A stretch of 64,000 bases of DNA from Vibrio sp. 10N.286.49.B3 (GTDB lineage Bacteria; Pseudomonadota; Gammaproteobacteria; Enterobacterales; Vibrionaceae): contig NZ_MCUV01000002.1 in NCBI RefSeq assembly GCF_002873395.1, positions 60,168-124,167 of the forward strand. The letters are read 5' to 3'. Of the stretch, positions 9,255-20,779 are shown in pieces (position 1 is the first letter of the stretch; every line of letters begins with the position of its first letter). Below the pieces are notes generated by a model. That model saw only the letters and a program-made list of their open reading frames with translations, did no database searches and had not been told where the DNA came from. The translations under genes and the position numbers were made by a program.

Positions 9255-9575
9255 TTACTCATCATCAAATGCTTCGAATTCGATGCCCATCTTTGTCATT
9301 AAAGCTTTTGCTTCTGTAGGGATGTCATCAGGTCTATCTTTACGCAGATCTTCATCAGTCGGAAGCGGCTGCCCTGTATAAGCATGCAGAAATGCTTCGC
9401 ATAACAACTCGCTATTGGTTGCATGGCGTAGATTGTTTATCTGGCGGCGTGTGCGCTCATCCGTTAATACTTTTAACACTTTCAGAGGAATCGAAACGGT
9501 AATTTTTTTTACTTGTTCGCTTTTCTTGCCGTGCTCCGCGTATGGGCTTATGTATTCACCATTCCAGTCTGCCAT
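9255..9575 (-). CDS. metJ: Methionine repressor MetJ
   Basis: MetJ is the ribbon-helix-helix repressor that uses S-adenosylmethionine as co-repressor and binds tandem 8-bp met boxes. I start it at the ATG at 9575 (106 residues) because [16 protein letters not shown] is the family N-terminus and GAAGGTA precedes it; a longer frame adds seven unconserved residues. The DNA-contacting beta strand [10 protein letters not shown] is intact, as are [16 protein letters not shown]. It is divergent from metB, with four met boxes in the shared gap, as in enterics. Confidence 0.97.
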   Translation of the reverse strand: MADWNGEYISPYAEHGKKSEQVKKITVSIPLKVLKVLTDERTRRQINNLRHATNSELLCEAFLHAYTGQPLPTDEDLRKDRPDDIPTEAKALMTKMGIEFEAFDDE

Positions 9576-9651
9576 TGCGTACCTTCGTTTTGTCATTATG
9601 TGTGAGTTAAGTTTGTAGGGGGATTTTAGCGGGATTTACTGCCATAAGCAA

Positions 9652-9683
9652 AGACATATAGACGTCTAGAAGTGTTGACGTCT
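9652..9683. promoter_or_regulatory. MetJ operator: four tandem met boxes (metJ-metB)
   Basis: Four contiguous 8-bp boxes lie in perfect register: AGACATAT (9652), AGACGTCT (9660, a perfect consensus match), AGAAGTGT (9668) and TGACGTCT (9676). They lie between metJ and metB, where they can repress both. Confidence 0.9.
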
Positions 9684-9814
9684 CATTTTTATGAACGTAA
9701 AGTATTAGGCAGCTAAGTGAATAACATACCAGATCTTGTCATCAGTGACACGGTTTAGCGTATTTTCTTATAAAGCATTCACAACTTGTCTTTGATTTGG
9801 AAAGGAAACATTTT

Positions 9815-10981
9815 ATGAGCAGCCGGAAGCCAGCCACTATTGCCGTACGCACAGGTATCGAATCAGACACCCAACACAATGCCGTCGTGCCTCCTATTTA
9901 TCTCTCAACCAATTATAGTTTTCCTGCTTTCGGCGAAGTGCCACAGTATGATTATACTCGTTCGGGTAACCCAAACCGAGGTCTGCTAGAAACGGCTTTG
10001 TTTGAATTAGAGTCAGGATCTGGCGCTGTTGTGACAAATTGCGGTACATCAGCGCTGAATTTATGGGCTTCAGCCTTCCTTAGTGCCGGCGACTTAGTCA
10101 TTGCACCGCACGATTGTTATGGCGGGACTTACCGTTTATTTAATAGTCGCGCTCAAAAAGGTGACTTTAAGGTTTTATTTGTTGATCAGTCGGATCAACA
10201 AGCCTTAGATGCCGCGATAGCTTTAAAACCAAAATTAATTTTAATTGAAACGCCTTCTAACCCTCTCGTCCGTGTTGTTGATATTGCTTTAACATGTGAA
10301 AAAGCGAAACAGGTTGGCGCTCTAGTCGCGGTGGACAATACCTTTTTGACACCTGTGTACCAAAAGCCTTTAGAACTTGGCGCAGACTTTGTTATTCACT
10401 CAACAACGAAGTACTTAAATGGTCACTCAGATGTGATTGGTGGCGTTGTGATCACCAAAACAGAAGCGCATGCACAAGAACTTGCGTGGTGGGGAAATTG
10501 TTTAGGTTCAACAGGAACGCCTTTTGATAGTTACATGACACTTCGAGGTCTACGAACGCTTGGGGCGCGTATGAGAATTCATGAAGAAAGTTCGCGTGAT
10601 ATTCTGGCTAACCTAGAAAATCAGGATTTAGTAGCAACGATTTATCACCCGAGTTTGCCGACCCACCCAGGTCATGAGATTGCCAAAAAGCAGCAACTCG
10701 GTTTTGGCTCAATGTTGAGTTTTGAATTTGCGGGATCTTTTGAGCAGTTGAAGTTTTTTGTTGATAAGTTGACGTTATTCTCATTAGCAGAATCTCTTGG
10801 TGGTGTAGAAAGCTTAATTTGCCACCCAGCATCGATGACTCACCGAGCAATGGGAGAGGTGGCACTACAAGAGGCGGGAGTCAGTCAATTACTACTGCGT
10901 TTATCTGTTGGTCTTGAGGATGTTAATGATTTGATTGATGATTTGAATCAGGCGTTTGCTCTTGCTCAGGAGGCATTTTAA
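9815..10981 (+). CDS. metB: Cystathionine gamma-synthase MetB
   Basis: MetB condenses O-succinylhomoserine and cysteine to cystathionine, a PLP-dependent step of methionine synthesis. The start is the ATG at 9815, with GGAAAGGA upstream, giving 388 residues. The PLP lysine is K199 within HSTTKYLNGH; YDYTRSGNPNR and ETPSNP are further family motifs. The stop codon directly abuts the metL start, so the two are co-transcribed and translationally coupled. Four met boxes upstream indicate control by MetJ. A sister cystathionine lyase or gamma-lyase is excluded mainly by context with metL and metJ. Confidence 0.95.
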   Translation: MSSRKPATIAVRTGIESDTQHNAVVPPIYLSTNYSFPAFGEVPQYDYTRSGNPNRGLLETALFELESGSGAVVTNCGTSALNLWASAFLSAGDLVIAPHDCYGGTYRLFNSRAQKGDFKVLFVDQSDQQALDAAIALKPKLILIETPSNPLVRVVDIALTCEKAKQVGALVAVDNTFLTPVYQKPLELGADFVIHSTTKYLNGHSDVIGGVVITKTEAHAQELAWWGNCLGSTGTPFDSYMTLRGLRTLGARMRIHEESSRDILANLENQDLVATIYHPSLPTHPGHEIAKKQQLGFGSMLSFEFAGSFEQLKFFVDKLTLFSLAESLGGVESLICHPASMTHRAMGEVALQEAGVSQLLLRLSVGLEDVNDLIDDLNQAFALAQEAF

Positions 10982-13408
10982 ATGACACTTTCTCGTCAGT
11001 TACATAAGTTTGGTGGTAGTAGTTTAGCCGATCCAGAGTGCTATTTACGGGTCGCGAATATATTAAAAAAATACTCGGGACATGAAGATTTGGTTGTTGT
11101 TTCTGCTGCAGGGAAAACAACCAATCAGTTGATTAATTTCGTGGACTCATTAGATAAAGATGGGCGTGTGGCTCACGAATATCTGCAAAATGTACGTCAG
11201 TATCAAGTCGATCTGATTAAAGCTCTTTTTGTGGAGCACCAACAAATTCACTCTGCCGGGTATGTGTTACTTGAGCAACTGCAGCAAGAGCTAAGTCGGT
11301 TAGGTGAGTTATCCGGAGCATTAAACCTTGCGCAAAGAGCAGTTGTACTCGGTCATGGTGAGGTTTGGTCATCTCGCTTACTGGCTGCGCTACTATGCCA
11401 GCAAGATATTCCTGCGGTAGCACAAGATTCACGATCTTTTTTAAGGGCAGAAGCCGCAACTCAACCAGAAGTTGATCGCATTGCTTCTTTACCTCTAATG
11501 AAAGCAACATTAGCGCAGCATTCACATCGTCGCATTATCATTACCGGCTTCATGGCTCAAAACCAAGCCGGCGAAACAGTATTGCTTGGACGTAATGGCT
11601 CTGACTACTCAGCCACAGCTATTGGTGCATTAGCTCAGGTTAGCTGTGTTACGATTTGGAGTGATGTTGCCGGTGTATACAGCGCTGATCCAAGATTGGT
11701 GACTGATGCGTGTTTACTGCCATTATTACGTCTAGATGAGGCGAGTGAACTTGCGCGTTTAGCTGCGCCAGTTTTGCATAGCCGTACCCTACAGCCTATT
11801 GCTCAAAGTGCGATTGATTTAAGCTTGCGTTGTAGCTACCAACCAGAATCAGGCTCAACACGAATAGAACGAGTATTAGCTTCTGGTCGAGGAGCGAAGA
11901 TCATTACTTCATTGGATGATGCTTTAATCATTCAATTAACCTTCGGGCGTGGACATGATTTTCCTCATTTGCAAACCGAGGTTCTAGAAGGACTAAAGCG
12001 CGCACAGTTAGAGCCTTTAGCTTATGAAATACAAGCGGATCAATATTGCATCCGTCTAGCGTATACAGCAGAAATTGCTAATGGCGCATTAAGCTACCTG
12101 CAAGATGCGGCTTTTGAGGCAGAGATAAAGCTCAAAGAAGGCTACTCATTAGTGGCTGCCGTTGGCGCTGGCGTGACCAAAAACCCCAATCACTGCTATG
12201 GCTTCTATCAGCAATTAAAACATGCTCCAGTCGAGTTTATTTCCGAGTCGACTTCTTCTTTGAGCTTAGTTGCGGTATTACGCAAAGCGGATACTTCAGT
12301 ATTGGTGAAAGGCATTCACACTCAACTATTCCAAGCTCAGAAGAAAGTGGCGATTGCTCTATGTGGTAAAGGCAATATAGGCTCAAGTTGGTTAACGTTG
12401 TTTGCCGAGCAGAAAGCGGAGTTTGAGAAGCGCCGTGGTATGACATTTAATTTAGTTGCAGTGATGGCGAGTGATCGTTATTGGTATGATGATCAAGGTA
12501 TTGATCCACGGCAGGTAGAAGCGCGTTTTAATGATGAAGCGATTGCGAGTCATAATGATCAATGGCTAGAGCGTTTAGGCGCGATTACAGGCTATGATGA
12601 TCTGGTCGTGCTCGATGTAACCGCCAGTGCAGCGCTTGCTGATCTATATCCTAAAATTGCAGAGCAAGGGATGCACTTAATTTCAGCGAATAAAGTCGCG
12701 GGTTCTGCCTCAAGTGATTATTACCATCAAGTGCAGGATGCGTTCTCTAAGATAGGTCGTCATTGGTTTTATAATGCAACGGTTGGTGCAGGTCTTCCTA
12801 TTAACCATACCGTGCGTGATTTGCGTGAAAGTGGTGATGAGATCTTAGCGTTATCAGGTATTTTCTCTGGCACACTCTCTTGGCTTTTTCAGCAGTTTGA
12901 TGGCAGCGTGCCTTTTATAGAACTCGTCGACTTAGCGTGGCAACAAGGGCTGACAGAGCCGGATCCTCGTGCTGATTTGGATGGCTCAGATGTGATGCGT
13001 AAATTGGTTATCCTAGCGCGCGAATCTGGCGTCGATATTGAACCTGAGTCGATAAAGGTCGAGTCATTAGTGCCTAAAGAGCTACAAGCGCTTTCTCTTG
13101 ATGACTTTTTTGATAATGCATCACTATTGAGTGAAGCGCTGGCTGAGCGCTTAGAGAAGGCACAGCGAGAGCATAAAGTTTTGCGCTATGTTGCCCGTCT
13201 TGAAAAAAATGGCACTGCGACCGTTGGTGTTGAAGATCTACCTGAAGGCCATGCACTCGCAAACTTGCTTCCTTGCGATAATATTTTTGCGATTGAAAGC
13301 AAATGGTATAAAGATAATCCATTGGTTATTCGTGGTCCAGGAGCAGGGCGAGAGGTGACTGCTGGGGCGATTCAGTCGGACTTAAATAGAATGTCTTCTC
13401 TATTTTAA
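10982..13408 (+). CDS. metL: Bifunctional aspartate kinase II / homoserine dehydrogenase II
   Basis: The protein carries out the first and third steps of the aspartate pathway to homoserine, feeding methionine synthesis. The 808-residue product has an aspartokinase domain (KFGGSSLAD at 9-17, about residues 1-300), a regulatory linker, and a homoserine dehydrogenase domain from about 455 (GKGNIGS nucleotide loop, then SANK, TEPDPRADLDGSDV). The start follows the metB stop without a gap; CAGGAGG lies within the end of metB. The pairing with metB makes this the MetL rather than the ThrA isoenzyme. Confidence 0.96.
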   Translation: MTLSRQLHKFGGSSLADPECYLRVANILKKYSGHEDLVVVSAAGKTTNQLINFVDSLDKDGRVAHEYLQNVRQYQVDLIKALFVEHQQIHSAGYVLLEQLQQELSRLGELSGALNLAQRAVVLGHGEVWSSRLLAALLCQQDIPAVAQDSRSFLRAEAATQPEVDRIASLPLMKATLAQHSHRRIIITGFMAQNQAGETVLLGRNGSDYSATAIGALAQVSCVTIWSDVAGVYSADPRLVTDACLLPLLRLDEASELARLAAPVLHSRTLQPIAQSAIDLSLRCSYQPESGSTRIERVLASGRGAKIITSLDDALIIQLTFGRGHDFPHLQTEVLEGLKRAQLEPLAYEIQADQYCIRLAYTAEIANGALSYLQDAAFEAEIKLKEGYSLVAAVGAGVTKNPNHCYGFYQQLKHAPVEFISESTSSLSLVAVLRKADTSVLVKGIHTQLFQAQKKVAIALCGKGNIGSSWLTLFAEQKAEFEKRRGMTFNLVAVMASDRYWYDDQGIDPRQVEARFNDEAIASHNDQWLERLGAITGYDDLVVLDVTASAALADLYPKIAEQGMHLISANKVAGSASSDYYHQVQDAFSKIGRHWFYNATVGAGLPINHTVRDLRESGDEILALSGIFSGTLSWLFQQFDGSVPFIELVDLAWQQGLTEPDPRADLDGSDVMRKLVILARESGVDIEPESIKVESLVPKELQALSLDDFFDNASLLSEALAERLEKAQREHKVLRYVARLEKNGTATVGVEDLPEGHALANLLPCDNIFAIESKWYKDNPLVIRGPGAGREVTAGAIQSDLNRMSSLF

Positions 13409-13430
13409 TTCATTGAAATAAAACAAAAAC

Positions 13431-13457
13431 AAAGGGCTGTCTTTCAGCCTTTTTTTT
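13431..13457 (+). terminator. Rho-independent terminator after metL
   Basis: GGGCTG pairs with CAGCCT around a 5-base loop, followed by a run of eight T; it begins 22 bases after the metL stop. Confidence 0.85.
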
Positions 13458-13519
13458 CGTCATTATGTTAATGACATTGGCTGTAACGGGTAGTTGATTT
13501 TTGTTTAACTTGATTATGA

Positions 13520-14533
<1,014 letters not shown>

Positions 14534-14552
14534 TTTGCAGAAATATAAACAA

Positions 14553-14590
14553 AAAAAAGCTTATCTCATTGATAGAGATAAGCCTTTTTA
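14553..14590. terminator. Bidirectional terminator between metF and aphA
   Basis: A 10-base stem (GCTTATCTC with GAGATAAGC) has an A-run on one side and a T-run on the other, serving converging metF and aphA. Confidence 0.88.
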
Positions 14591-14607
14591 GCCGCTATAA
14601 TTATGTA

Positions 14608-15150
14608 TTATTCAGCTTCAGAGTTTAGTTCTACTAATACTTCATCTGCCCACTCAATCCACGCCTGACGTAGCAATAGATTGCGACGTAATGTTAGACG
14701 CTCTAAACGAGCAAGGCGATCCAAAGTCGTTGGATTTGCATAGTAAGTTGCTTCAATTTCTTTGTAGTGACCAACAATTTTGCGAGACTCTTCAACAAGT
14801 TCTGCCAGTTGTTCACGGTAAGCGATTGATGGTTGTACTGCACACGCCATCAGTTTTGCTGAAAACTCATCGCGGACCGTTGGATGGGCTGTTGGTTGCT
14901 CAAACCATTCGCCTAATGCTTGACGACCAGCGTCTGTTATCGCATAAACTTTACGATCAGGTTTGCCTTCTTGTGGCTCTAAAGTGCAAGTAACTAGCTC
15001 ATTAAGAGCCATTTTATTTAGCTCACGGTATACTTGTTGGTGGCTTGCTTTCCAAAAGTACCCAATGCTTGCTGAAAATTCTTTAGTAATATCGTAGCCA
15101 GTAGCATTACGGGTGCTAAGAACAGTTAGGATTACGTGTGGTAATGACAT
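14608..15150 (-). CDS. aphA: PadR-family regulator AphA (low-cell-density quorum-sensing regulator)
   Basis: AphA is the vibrio master regulator of low cell density and, in V. cholerae, an activator of tcpPH. The start is the ATG at 15150 (MSLPHVILTVLS); an 11-codon longer frame has no family support. The 180-residue length matches known AphA. Residues about 1-100 form the PadR winged helix (GYDITKEFSASIGYFWKASH, EPQEGKPDRKVY), and the C-terminal half is the dimerising helical pair. ppc lies upstream on the same strand, as in Vibrio cholerae. Its presence alone does not imply virulence, because AphA is general in the family. Confidence 0.94.
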   Translation of the reverse strand: MSLPHVILTVLSTRNATGYDITKEFSASIGYFWKASHQQVYRELNKMALNELVTCTLEPQEGKPDRKVYAITDAGRQALGEWFEQPTAHPTVRDEFSAKLMACAVQPSIAYREQLAELVEESRKIVGHYKEIEATYYANPTTLDRLARLERLTLRRNLLLRQAWIEWADEVLVELNSEAE

Positions 15151-15369
15151 GTCTTCAATCCAATGGTTATAAACTGTTAACAAAAACTTGAACTGTATTT
15201 ATGCTTTTAGTAGCACTTATTTTGAAGAGTTCTAAGTTAATCTAGCTCAGAATATGAAACTAGTAATGTCACCTTAAAAAGCCATTTATCACCTAAATCG
15301 ATACCTTTACGGTATATTACTCTGTAGGGGCGGTTTTTATATTTATCGAGTGCTCCTTACAGGGATTGG

Positions 15370-15389
15370 TTATTATATCCAAATAATAA
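15370..15389. promoter_or_regulatory. Candidate HapR/LuxR-type operator upstream of aphA
   Basis: A perfect inverted repeat TTATTAT-N6-ATAATAA, 20 bases long, matches the ends of the HapR/LuxR consensus (TTATTGAT...ATCAATAA). It lies about 220 bases upstream of the aphA start codon. HapR/LuxR repression of aphA is established in other vibrios; the assignment here is inference from position and motif. Confidence 0.45.
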
Positions 15390-15463
15390 GCATTAGGTAG
15401 AATAATGATGAGTGGCAAGATAAAAAGAAGATAATATACCGAATTATTAACTATAACCAAAAT

Positions 15464-15489
15464 AAAAGGTCGCACACGGCGACCTTTTT
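15464..15489 (-). terminator. Rho-independent terminator after ppc
   Basis: AAGGTCGC pairs with GCGACCTT around a 5-base loop, with T-rich sequence after it on the minus strand, 24 bases past the ppc stop. Confidence 0.8.
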
Positions 15490-15512
15490 GGTTTTTATAA
15501 CTAGCGATTTTG

Positions 15513-18143
15513 TTAGCCAGTATTGCGCATACCTGCAGCAATACCTGCAATTGTGACCATTAATGCTTCTTCTAGCTCGGCTGGTGGTGTTTCTGTCTGA
15601 CGAGTTCGGTACAGAAGTTCAGCCTGTAACATGTTCAATGGCTCAACGTAGATATTACGCAAACGAATCGACTCGTGTCCCCAAGGGTCACTTTGCATTA
15701 AGTTTTCGTTGTTCTCTACATTCAAAACCGCTTTGATATCGCTTTGTAGTTGAGTACGTAAGCGTTCACCAAGGTGTTGTAATGATGGGTCAACTAAGCG
15801 TTGATCATAGTAGTGAGAAATATTGATATTACATTTAGTAAATACCATCTCAAGCATGCCTAAGCGAGTTGAGAAAAACGGCCATTCACGACACATATCT
15901 TCTAATAGCGCTTGATGCCCTTGCTCAACCGAGTGCTGAATGGCTTCTCCAGCACCTAACCATGCCGGTAATACCAGTCGGTTTTGACTCCATGAGAAGA
16001 TCCATGGAATTGCTCGTAGACTTTCTACGCCGCCGTTTGGATTACGTTTTGCTGGGCGAGACCCCAGTGGTAGTTTACCTAATTCTAATTCAGGTGTTGC
16101 GCTACGGAAGTAAGGAACAAAGTCCTCTTCGCCGCGTACCACTTGACGGTATGCCTCACATGATACGTCAGATAAGATATCCATCTGATCACGCCAGTCT
16201 TGCTTTGGCTCTGGTGGTGGCAGTAAGTTCGCTTCTAGAATCGCACTTGCATAGAGGTTGAAGCTATTAACCGCAACGTCAGGCAGGCCAAGCTTAAAGC
16301 GGATCATTTCACCTTGTTCTGTTACACGTAGACCACCTTTTAAACTTTTTGGTGGCTGAGAAAGTAGTGCAGCATGAGCTGGAGCACCACCACGACCAAC
16401 CGTACCCCCACGACCGTGGAATAGGGTCAATTCAACGCCTTCACCTTCAGCAACAGCAACAAGCGCTTCCATTGCTCGGTATTGAGCCCAACCTGCCGCC
16501 ATAACACCAGCATCTTTTGCTGAGTCGGAGTAACCAATCATTACCATTTGATGGTTTTGAATAAATCCACGGTATAGATCAATCGACATTAATTGCTTAA
16601 CAGCCGCTTCAGCATTGTTTAAATCTTCTAATGTTTCAAACAATGGACAAACGTCCATGCGGTATGGACAGCCCGATTCTTGTAGCAGTAAGTGCACAGC
16701 AAGAACATCAGAAGCAGTACGAGCCATTGAGATAACATAGGCACCGAAAGCTTCACGTGGTTGGTTTGCTACCACTTTACACGTATCTAACACCTCTTGA
16801 ACTTCATGTGATGGCTGCCAATTACGTGGTAGTAGTGGTCTTTTCGAACTTAGTTCAGTGGTAAGGAAAGCGACTTTATCTTGCTCATTCCATTGCGCGT
16901 AGTCACCCATACCAAGGTGGCGCGTCAATTCAGATAGGACATCGCTGTGGCGAGTGCTTTCTTGACGAATATCCAAACGAACTAGGTGTACACCAAATGC
17001 TTTAATGCGACGTAGTGTATCCAGTAATGAACCATCAGCAATCACACCCATGCCACACTCGTGCAGAGATAGGTAACAAGCGTGCAGTGGCTGCCATAGC
17101 TCATCAACATGTTGTAAAATCGCTTTATTTGGCACATCTGTGCCATTAATGCGCGCTTCTAGTACTTCAATCGTGTCAGTAAGCAATGTACGTAGCGTTT
17201 TTACGATAGCGCGGTAAGGTTCGTGTTCTTCCCCAGCCAGCGTTCGAACTTGGTCATTACACTTAACCATCGATAGTTCACTAACTAGAACGCGTATATC
17301 TCCAAGGAAAAGATCAGCGGCTTTCCAGCGAGAAAGGAGCAAAACTTCTTCAGTGATTGAGTGAGTAACGAATGGGTTACCATCTCTATCACCGCCCATC
17401 CATGATGAGAAGTGCACTGGACGAGCATCGATAGGTAAACCTTCGCCTAGGTAACCTTTTAAGCGCTCATCAAATTCACGCAAGAACTCAGGCACCGCTT
17501 CCCATAATGAGTTTTCTACGACAGCAAAACCCCATTTTGCTTCATCAAGCGGGGTAGGGCGCTGCTGGCGGATGACATCGGAGTGCCAACTTTGTGCAAT
17601 CAACTGCTCTAGGCGGCGTTCTGTTTTTTGGCGCTCTTTTGGTGATATTTCATTGAGCTCTAGTTTTGATAGGCATTTATTAGTCTGTACTAATTTATGG
17701 ATCATAGTACGACGGGTAATCTCAGTAGGGTGCGCAGTGAGTACCAGCTCAATATTTAAATCGCGAATCGCTTGAGTTGCTTCTGCTTTACTGATTTCAT
17801 GTTGACTCAGCTTTGAGAAAAGAACGCTGATTGAATCAGGTTCACAGACGTGTTCTTCACAGTGGCGAGAGATCGTATGGTACTGCTCTGCCATATTGGT
17901 CAGATTCAGGAACTGGTTAAATGCACGAGCAACAGGAGTCAATTGTTCGTTAGGTAAGCTCTTAATCTCTTCGATTAATTTATCACGATCCCCGCTGTTA
18001 CCAGCTCGAGCGGATTTTGACAGCTTACGTATCGTTTCCACTTTCTCTAAGATAACGTCACCATGTGAATCTTGAATGGTGTTACCGAGCAAGCGTCCTA
18101 GCATGCTCACGTTACTTTTGAGTGCGGCGTATTTTTCGTTCAT
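15513..18143 (-). CDS. ppc: Phosphoenolpyruvate carboxylase
   Basis: Ppc carboxylates phosphoenolpyruvate to oxaloacetate, refilling the TCA cycle. The start is the ATG at 18143 ([16 protein letters not shown]), with AGGATG upstream, giving 876 residues; the frame is open a further 17 codons without support. The catalytic histidine is H138 in LTAHPTE, and [14 protein letters not shown] is the phosphate-binding loop. The C-terminus ends MRNTG, the conserved active-site tail. It is monocistronic between argE and aphA, all on the same strand. Confidence 0.98.
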   Translation of the reverse strand: MNEKYAALKSNVSMLGRLLGNTIQDSHGDVILEKVETIRKLSKSARAGNSGDRDKLIEEIKSLPNEQLTPVARAFNQFLNLTNMAEQYHTISRHCEEHVCEPDSISVLFSKLSQHEISKAEATQAIRDLNIELVLTAHPTEITRRTMIHKLVQTNKCLSKLELNEISPKERQKTERRLEQLIAQSWHSDVIRQQRPTPLDEAKWGFAVVENSLWEAVPEFLREFDERLKGYLGEGLPIDARPVHFSSWMGGDRDGNPFVTHSITEEVLLLSRWKAADLFLGDIRVLVSELSMVKCNDQVRTLAGEEHEPYRAIVKTLRTLLTDTIEVLEARINGTDVPNKAILQHVDELWQPLHACYLSLHECGMGVIADGSLLDTLRRIKAFGVHLVRLDIRQESTRHSDVLSELTRHLGMGDYAQWNEQDKVAFLTTELSSKRPLLPRNWQPSHEVQEVLDTCKVVANQPREAFGAYVISMARTASDVLAVHLLLQESGCPYRMDVCPLFETLEDLNNAEAAVKQLMSIDLYRGFIQNHQMVMIGYSDSAKDAGVMAAGWAQYRAMEALVAVAEGEGVELTLFHGRGGTVGRGGAPAHAALLSQPPKSLKGGLRVTEQGEMIRFKLGLPDVAVNSFNLYASAILEANLLPPPEPKQDWRDQMDILSDVSCEAYRQVVRGEEDFVPYFRSATPELELGKLPLGSRPAKRNPNGGVESLRAIPWIFSWSQNRLVLPAWLGAGEAIQHSVEQGHQALLEDMCREWPFFSTRLGMLEMVFTKCNINISHYYDQRLVDPSLQHLGERLRTQLQSDIKAVLNVENNENLMQSDPWGHESIRLRNIYVEPLNMLQAELLYRTRQTETPPAELEEALMVTIAGIAAGMRNTG

Positions 18144-18347
18144 GGTCATCCTGCCTCGTAAATTTATTACATCCATTGTTCTGTGTAAGTACACAATTTA
18201 GCTAAACTTGACATATATAGTCAAATAAAGTGATTACTTTTGTAAGTAATATTCTTGAAATAGCTGATTGTCTTATATTTTACTCTATACAGTAAACACT
18301 CTGAAAATTTATTACAGAATGAAATAGATCAAAGAATAGAGCAAAAA

Positions 18348-18417
18348 GTCGTCTTTAGCCGTGTTTTTTTACTTTAGATTGCTCAAAAAGTTATCACTAA
18401 GTTACGCCTTAGACGAC
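18348..18417 (-). terminator. Possible weak terminator after argE
   Basis: Seven-base arms GTCGTCT and AGACGAC are separated by a long 56-base loop; on the minus strand five T follow. It begins about 24 bases after the argE stop. The large loop makes this uncertain. Confidence 0.35.
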
Positions 18418-18440
18418 AGTTAACAATTATTCGTTCATAA

Positions 18441-19577
18441 CTAGAAGCAATAGTTATAAATGGTTTTTGTTAAAATATTAATCGTGGGATCGATAAAATC
18501 TAAAGATAGGAACTCATCAGGCTGATGAGCTTGATCAATCGAGCCAGGTCCTAACACTAAGGTTGGGCATAGTTGCTGTAAAAAAGGCGCTTCAGTACAG
18601 TAATTGACGGTTGCTGATGGAGTTTCGCAAATACTTTCCACACCACCAATAAATGGATGCCCTTGTTCGCACTCATAGCCCGGTATTGGTTCATGCAAAG
18701 GGGTGATACTAATGCGACCTGGCCATTTTGCTTCCACTTCTTTCAGTGCGTCTTTTAGCATGTTGTCTAATCCATCTAAACTAATGCCAGGTAAAGGTCT
18801 CACATCATAGTGCAACTCACAGCAACCACAGATGCGATTAGCGCTATCGCCACCGTGAATGTGACCTAAATTTAGTGTTGGGCTAGGGATATTAAACCCA
18901 GGGTTGTGATAATGCTTAATTAACTTATCGCGCAGTTGCATCAAAGCAAACAGCACTTCATGCATAATTTCAATCGCATTAACCCCTAATGCTGGATCGG
19001 ATGAGTGACCCGATTTCCCTGTAATGCGTACGGCATTAGCAACGTGTCCTTTGTGACCTCGAACGGGGACTAGGCTAGTTGGCTCACCAATGATGCAATA
19101 ATCTGGTTTAAATGGTGCGGTTTCAGTGAAGTGACGTGCACCGAGCATCGTTGTTTCTTCATCGCAGGTTGCTAATACATAAAGTGGCTTAGTTTGCTTG
19201 CTCCAGTCTACATTTTTAACTGCAGCGTAGATGAAGGCAAAGAAACCTTTCATATCCGCTGTGCCTAAACCGTAAAATCGATTGTTCACTTCGGTGAGTT
19301 TGTGCGGATCGTAGCTCCAACGACCTTGATCAAAAGGAACAGTATCACTATGACCAGCCAGTAAGAGGCCGCCTTCCCCTGTTCCTTTTTTGGCAATAAG
19401 GTTATGTTTACCAGGTTCAACTTCAATGACTTCAATCTCAAAGCCTAAATCTTTAAACCAGGTTGCCATTTTCTCGATCACTTTAGCATTACCTTGATCC
19501 CAGCTTGGATCGGTTGAGCTGATTGATGAGGTTGAAATCAAACCTTCATAAACCTCAAGAAAACTTGGTAATTTCAT
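18441..19577 (-). CDS. argE: Acetylornithine deacetylase ArgE
   Basis: ArgE is an M20-family metallohydrolase that removes the acetyl group from N-acetylornithine, giving ornithine for arginine synthesis. The start is the ATG at 19577 ([15 protein letters not shown]), giving 378 residues; 40 upstream codons are open but AT-rich and unlike the family. Metal and catalytic residues are visible: H76 and D78 in [11 protein letters not shown]108 in GTADMKG, and E140/E141 in CDEETT. It is divergent from argC across a gap with ARG boxes, the classic arg cluster arrangement. Confidence 0.97.
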   Translation of the reverse strand: MKLPSFLEVYEGLISTSSISSTDPSWDQGNAKVIEKMATWFKDLGFEIEVIEVEPGKHNLIAKKGTGEGGLLLAGHSDTVPFDQGRWSYDPHKLTEVNNRFYGLGTADMKGFFAFIYAAVKNVDWSKQTKPLYVLATCDEETTMLGARHFTETAPFKPDYCIIGEPTSLVPVRGHKGHVANAVRITGKSGHSSDPALGVNAIEIMHEVLFALMQLRDKLIKHYHNPGFNIPSPTLNLGHIHGGDSANRICGCCELHYDVRPLPGISLDGLDNMLKDALKEVEAKWPGRISITPLHEPIPGYECEQGHPFIGGVESICETPSATVNYCTEAPFLQQLCPTLVLGPGSIDQAHQPDEFLSLDFIDPTINILTKTIYNYCF

Positions 19578-19622
19578 ATTATCTTCACTTCTACTGTTGA
19601 CAGACAAACCATAAGGCGGTAA

Positions 19623-19661
19623 AACACATATTAAATCATTATTAATGAATAAAAAATCAAA
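19623..19661. promoter_or_regulatory. ArgR operator (two ARG boxes) between argE and argC
   Basis: The 18-mer at 19644-19661 (AATGAATAAAAAATCAAA) differs from the ARG-box core TGAAT-N4-ATTCA at one position. A weaker 18-mer at 19623-19640 is separated from it by exactly 3 bases, the spacing of ArgR box pairs. The pair can serve both divergent promoters. Confidence 0.7.
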
Positions 19662-19765
19662 TAATGGCTTTTTTAAAAGATTAATAATCAAATTCACTTT
19701 GTGCTTTATCTTAAATGCTGTTGCTGTATTTATGCATTATTGACCTCAAACATGGATATATTGAG

Positions 19766-20770
19766 ATGCTAAAAACGACGATTATTGGAGCAAGTGGTTA
19801 TACCGGTGCAGAACTCGCATTGATGGTGACCAAACACCCAGAGCTCACGCTAGCAGGTTTATTTGTTTCCGCCAATAGTATTGATGCTGGTAAAGCAATG
19901 GCGACCTTACACGGAAAATTAGGTGGTTTGGTTGATATGGCAGTTCAACCACTGATTGATCCTGTTGCTGTCGCTAAGCAGTCCGATGTGGTTTTTTTAG
20001 CAACGGCTCATGAAGTTAGCCATGATCTTGCGCCAATATTCTTAGAAAACGGATGTCAGGTTTTTGATTTATCCGGCGCTTTTCGAGTAAAAGGTGAGAA
20101 TTTCTATCAAGACTTTTATGGTTTTGAGCATCAGCATCCTAAATGGCTAGATTCAGCGGCTTATGGATTAGCCGAATGGAATGAACAAGCGATTTCAACA
20201 GCGCAGTTAGTTGCCGTTGCAGGTTGCTACCCAACGGCATCTCAGTTGGCGATTAAACCTTTAGTTGTTAACGGCTTGCTAGATGAAAATCAGTGGCCAG
20301 TCATTAATGCAACCAGCGGTGTAACCGGTGCTGGTCGTAAAGCTTCAATGGTTAACAGTTTCTGTGAAGTCAGCTTACAGCCTTATGGTGTTTTCAATCA
20401 CCGTCATCAACCGGAAATTGCTTCTCATCTTGGTTGCGATGTTATTTTTACCCCTCATTTAGGTAACTTTAAGCGCGGCATTTTAGCGACCATCACAATG
20501 AAATTAGCACCTGGTGTTACGGCTGATCAAGTTGCTCAAGCGTTTGCTCAAGCTTATCACGATAAACCTGCGGTAAGAGTTCTCGCCGACAGACTGCCAA
20601 GAATTCAAGATGTAGAAAATACACCATTTTGCGATCTTGGCTGGAAGGTTGAAGGGGGTCATATCATTGTCATTTCTGCGATTGATAATTTACTAAAAGG
20701 TGCCTCAAGTCAGGCAATGCAGTGTTTAAATTTACGTTATGGCTTTTCTTCATTAACTTCGTTAGTCTAA
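19766..20770 (+). CDS. argC: N-acetyl-gamma-glutamyl-phosphate reductase ArgC
   Basis: ArgC reduces N-acetylglutamyl phosphate to the semialdehyde in ornithine synthesis. The start is the ATG at 19766 ([17 protein letters not shown]), giving 334 residues; a 17-codon upstream extension is not conserved. The nucleotide loop GASGYTGAE is at residues 8-16, and the catalytic cysteine is C154 in VAGCYPTA. It is followed after nine bases by argB, so argC and argB form one operon. ArgR boxes lie upstream. Confidence 0.97.
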   Translation: MLKTTIIGASGYTGAELALMVTKHPELTLAGLFVSANSIDAGKAMATLHGKLGGLVDMAVQPLIDPVAVAKQSDVVFLATAHEVSHDLAPIFLENGCQVFDLSGAFRVKGENFYQDFYGFEHQHPKWLDSAAYGLAEWNEQAISTAQLVAVAGCYPTASQLAIKPLVVNGLLDENQWPVINATSGVTGAGRKASMVNSFCEVSLQPYGVFNHRHQPEIASHLGCDVIFTPHLGNFKRGILATITMKLAPGVTADQVAQAFAQAYHDKPAVRVLADRLPRIQDVENTPFCDLGWKVEGGHIIVISAIDNLLKGASSQAMQCLNLRYGFSSLTSLV

Positions 20771-20779
20771 GGTTTTGAT

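Larger units (their letters stand above)
15151..15512. other. 362-base gap between ppc and aphA: aphA regulatory region
   Basis: The gap holds the ppc terminator (15464-15489), an inverted repeat resembling a HapR/LuxR site (15370-15389), and a small ATACC/GGTAT palindrome (15301-15315). A long 5' leader for aphA is likely. No convincing small gene is seen. Confidence 0.6.

Noticed and set aside
9797..9814. Upstream TTG start for metB
   Set aside because: It overlaps the ribosome binding site of the ATG at 9815 and adds six residues with no family match.
14608..15150. Evidence for a pathogen from aphA
   Set aside because: AphA is found broadly in vibrios, including harmless ones; no toxin, pilus-island or virulence cluster is present in this window.
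15317..15550. Minus-strand 77-codon open frame between aphA and ppc
   Set aside because: It overlaps the ppc end and the ppc terminator, has no ribosome binding site and an AT-rich hydrophobic composition expected by chance.
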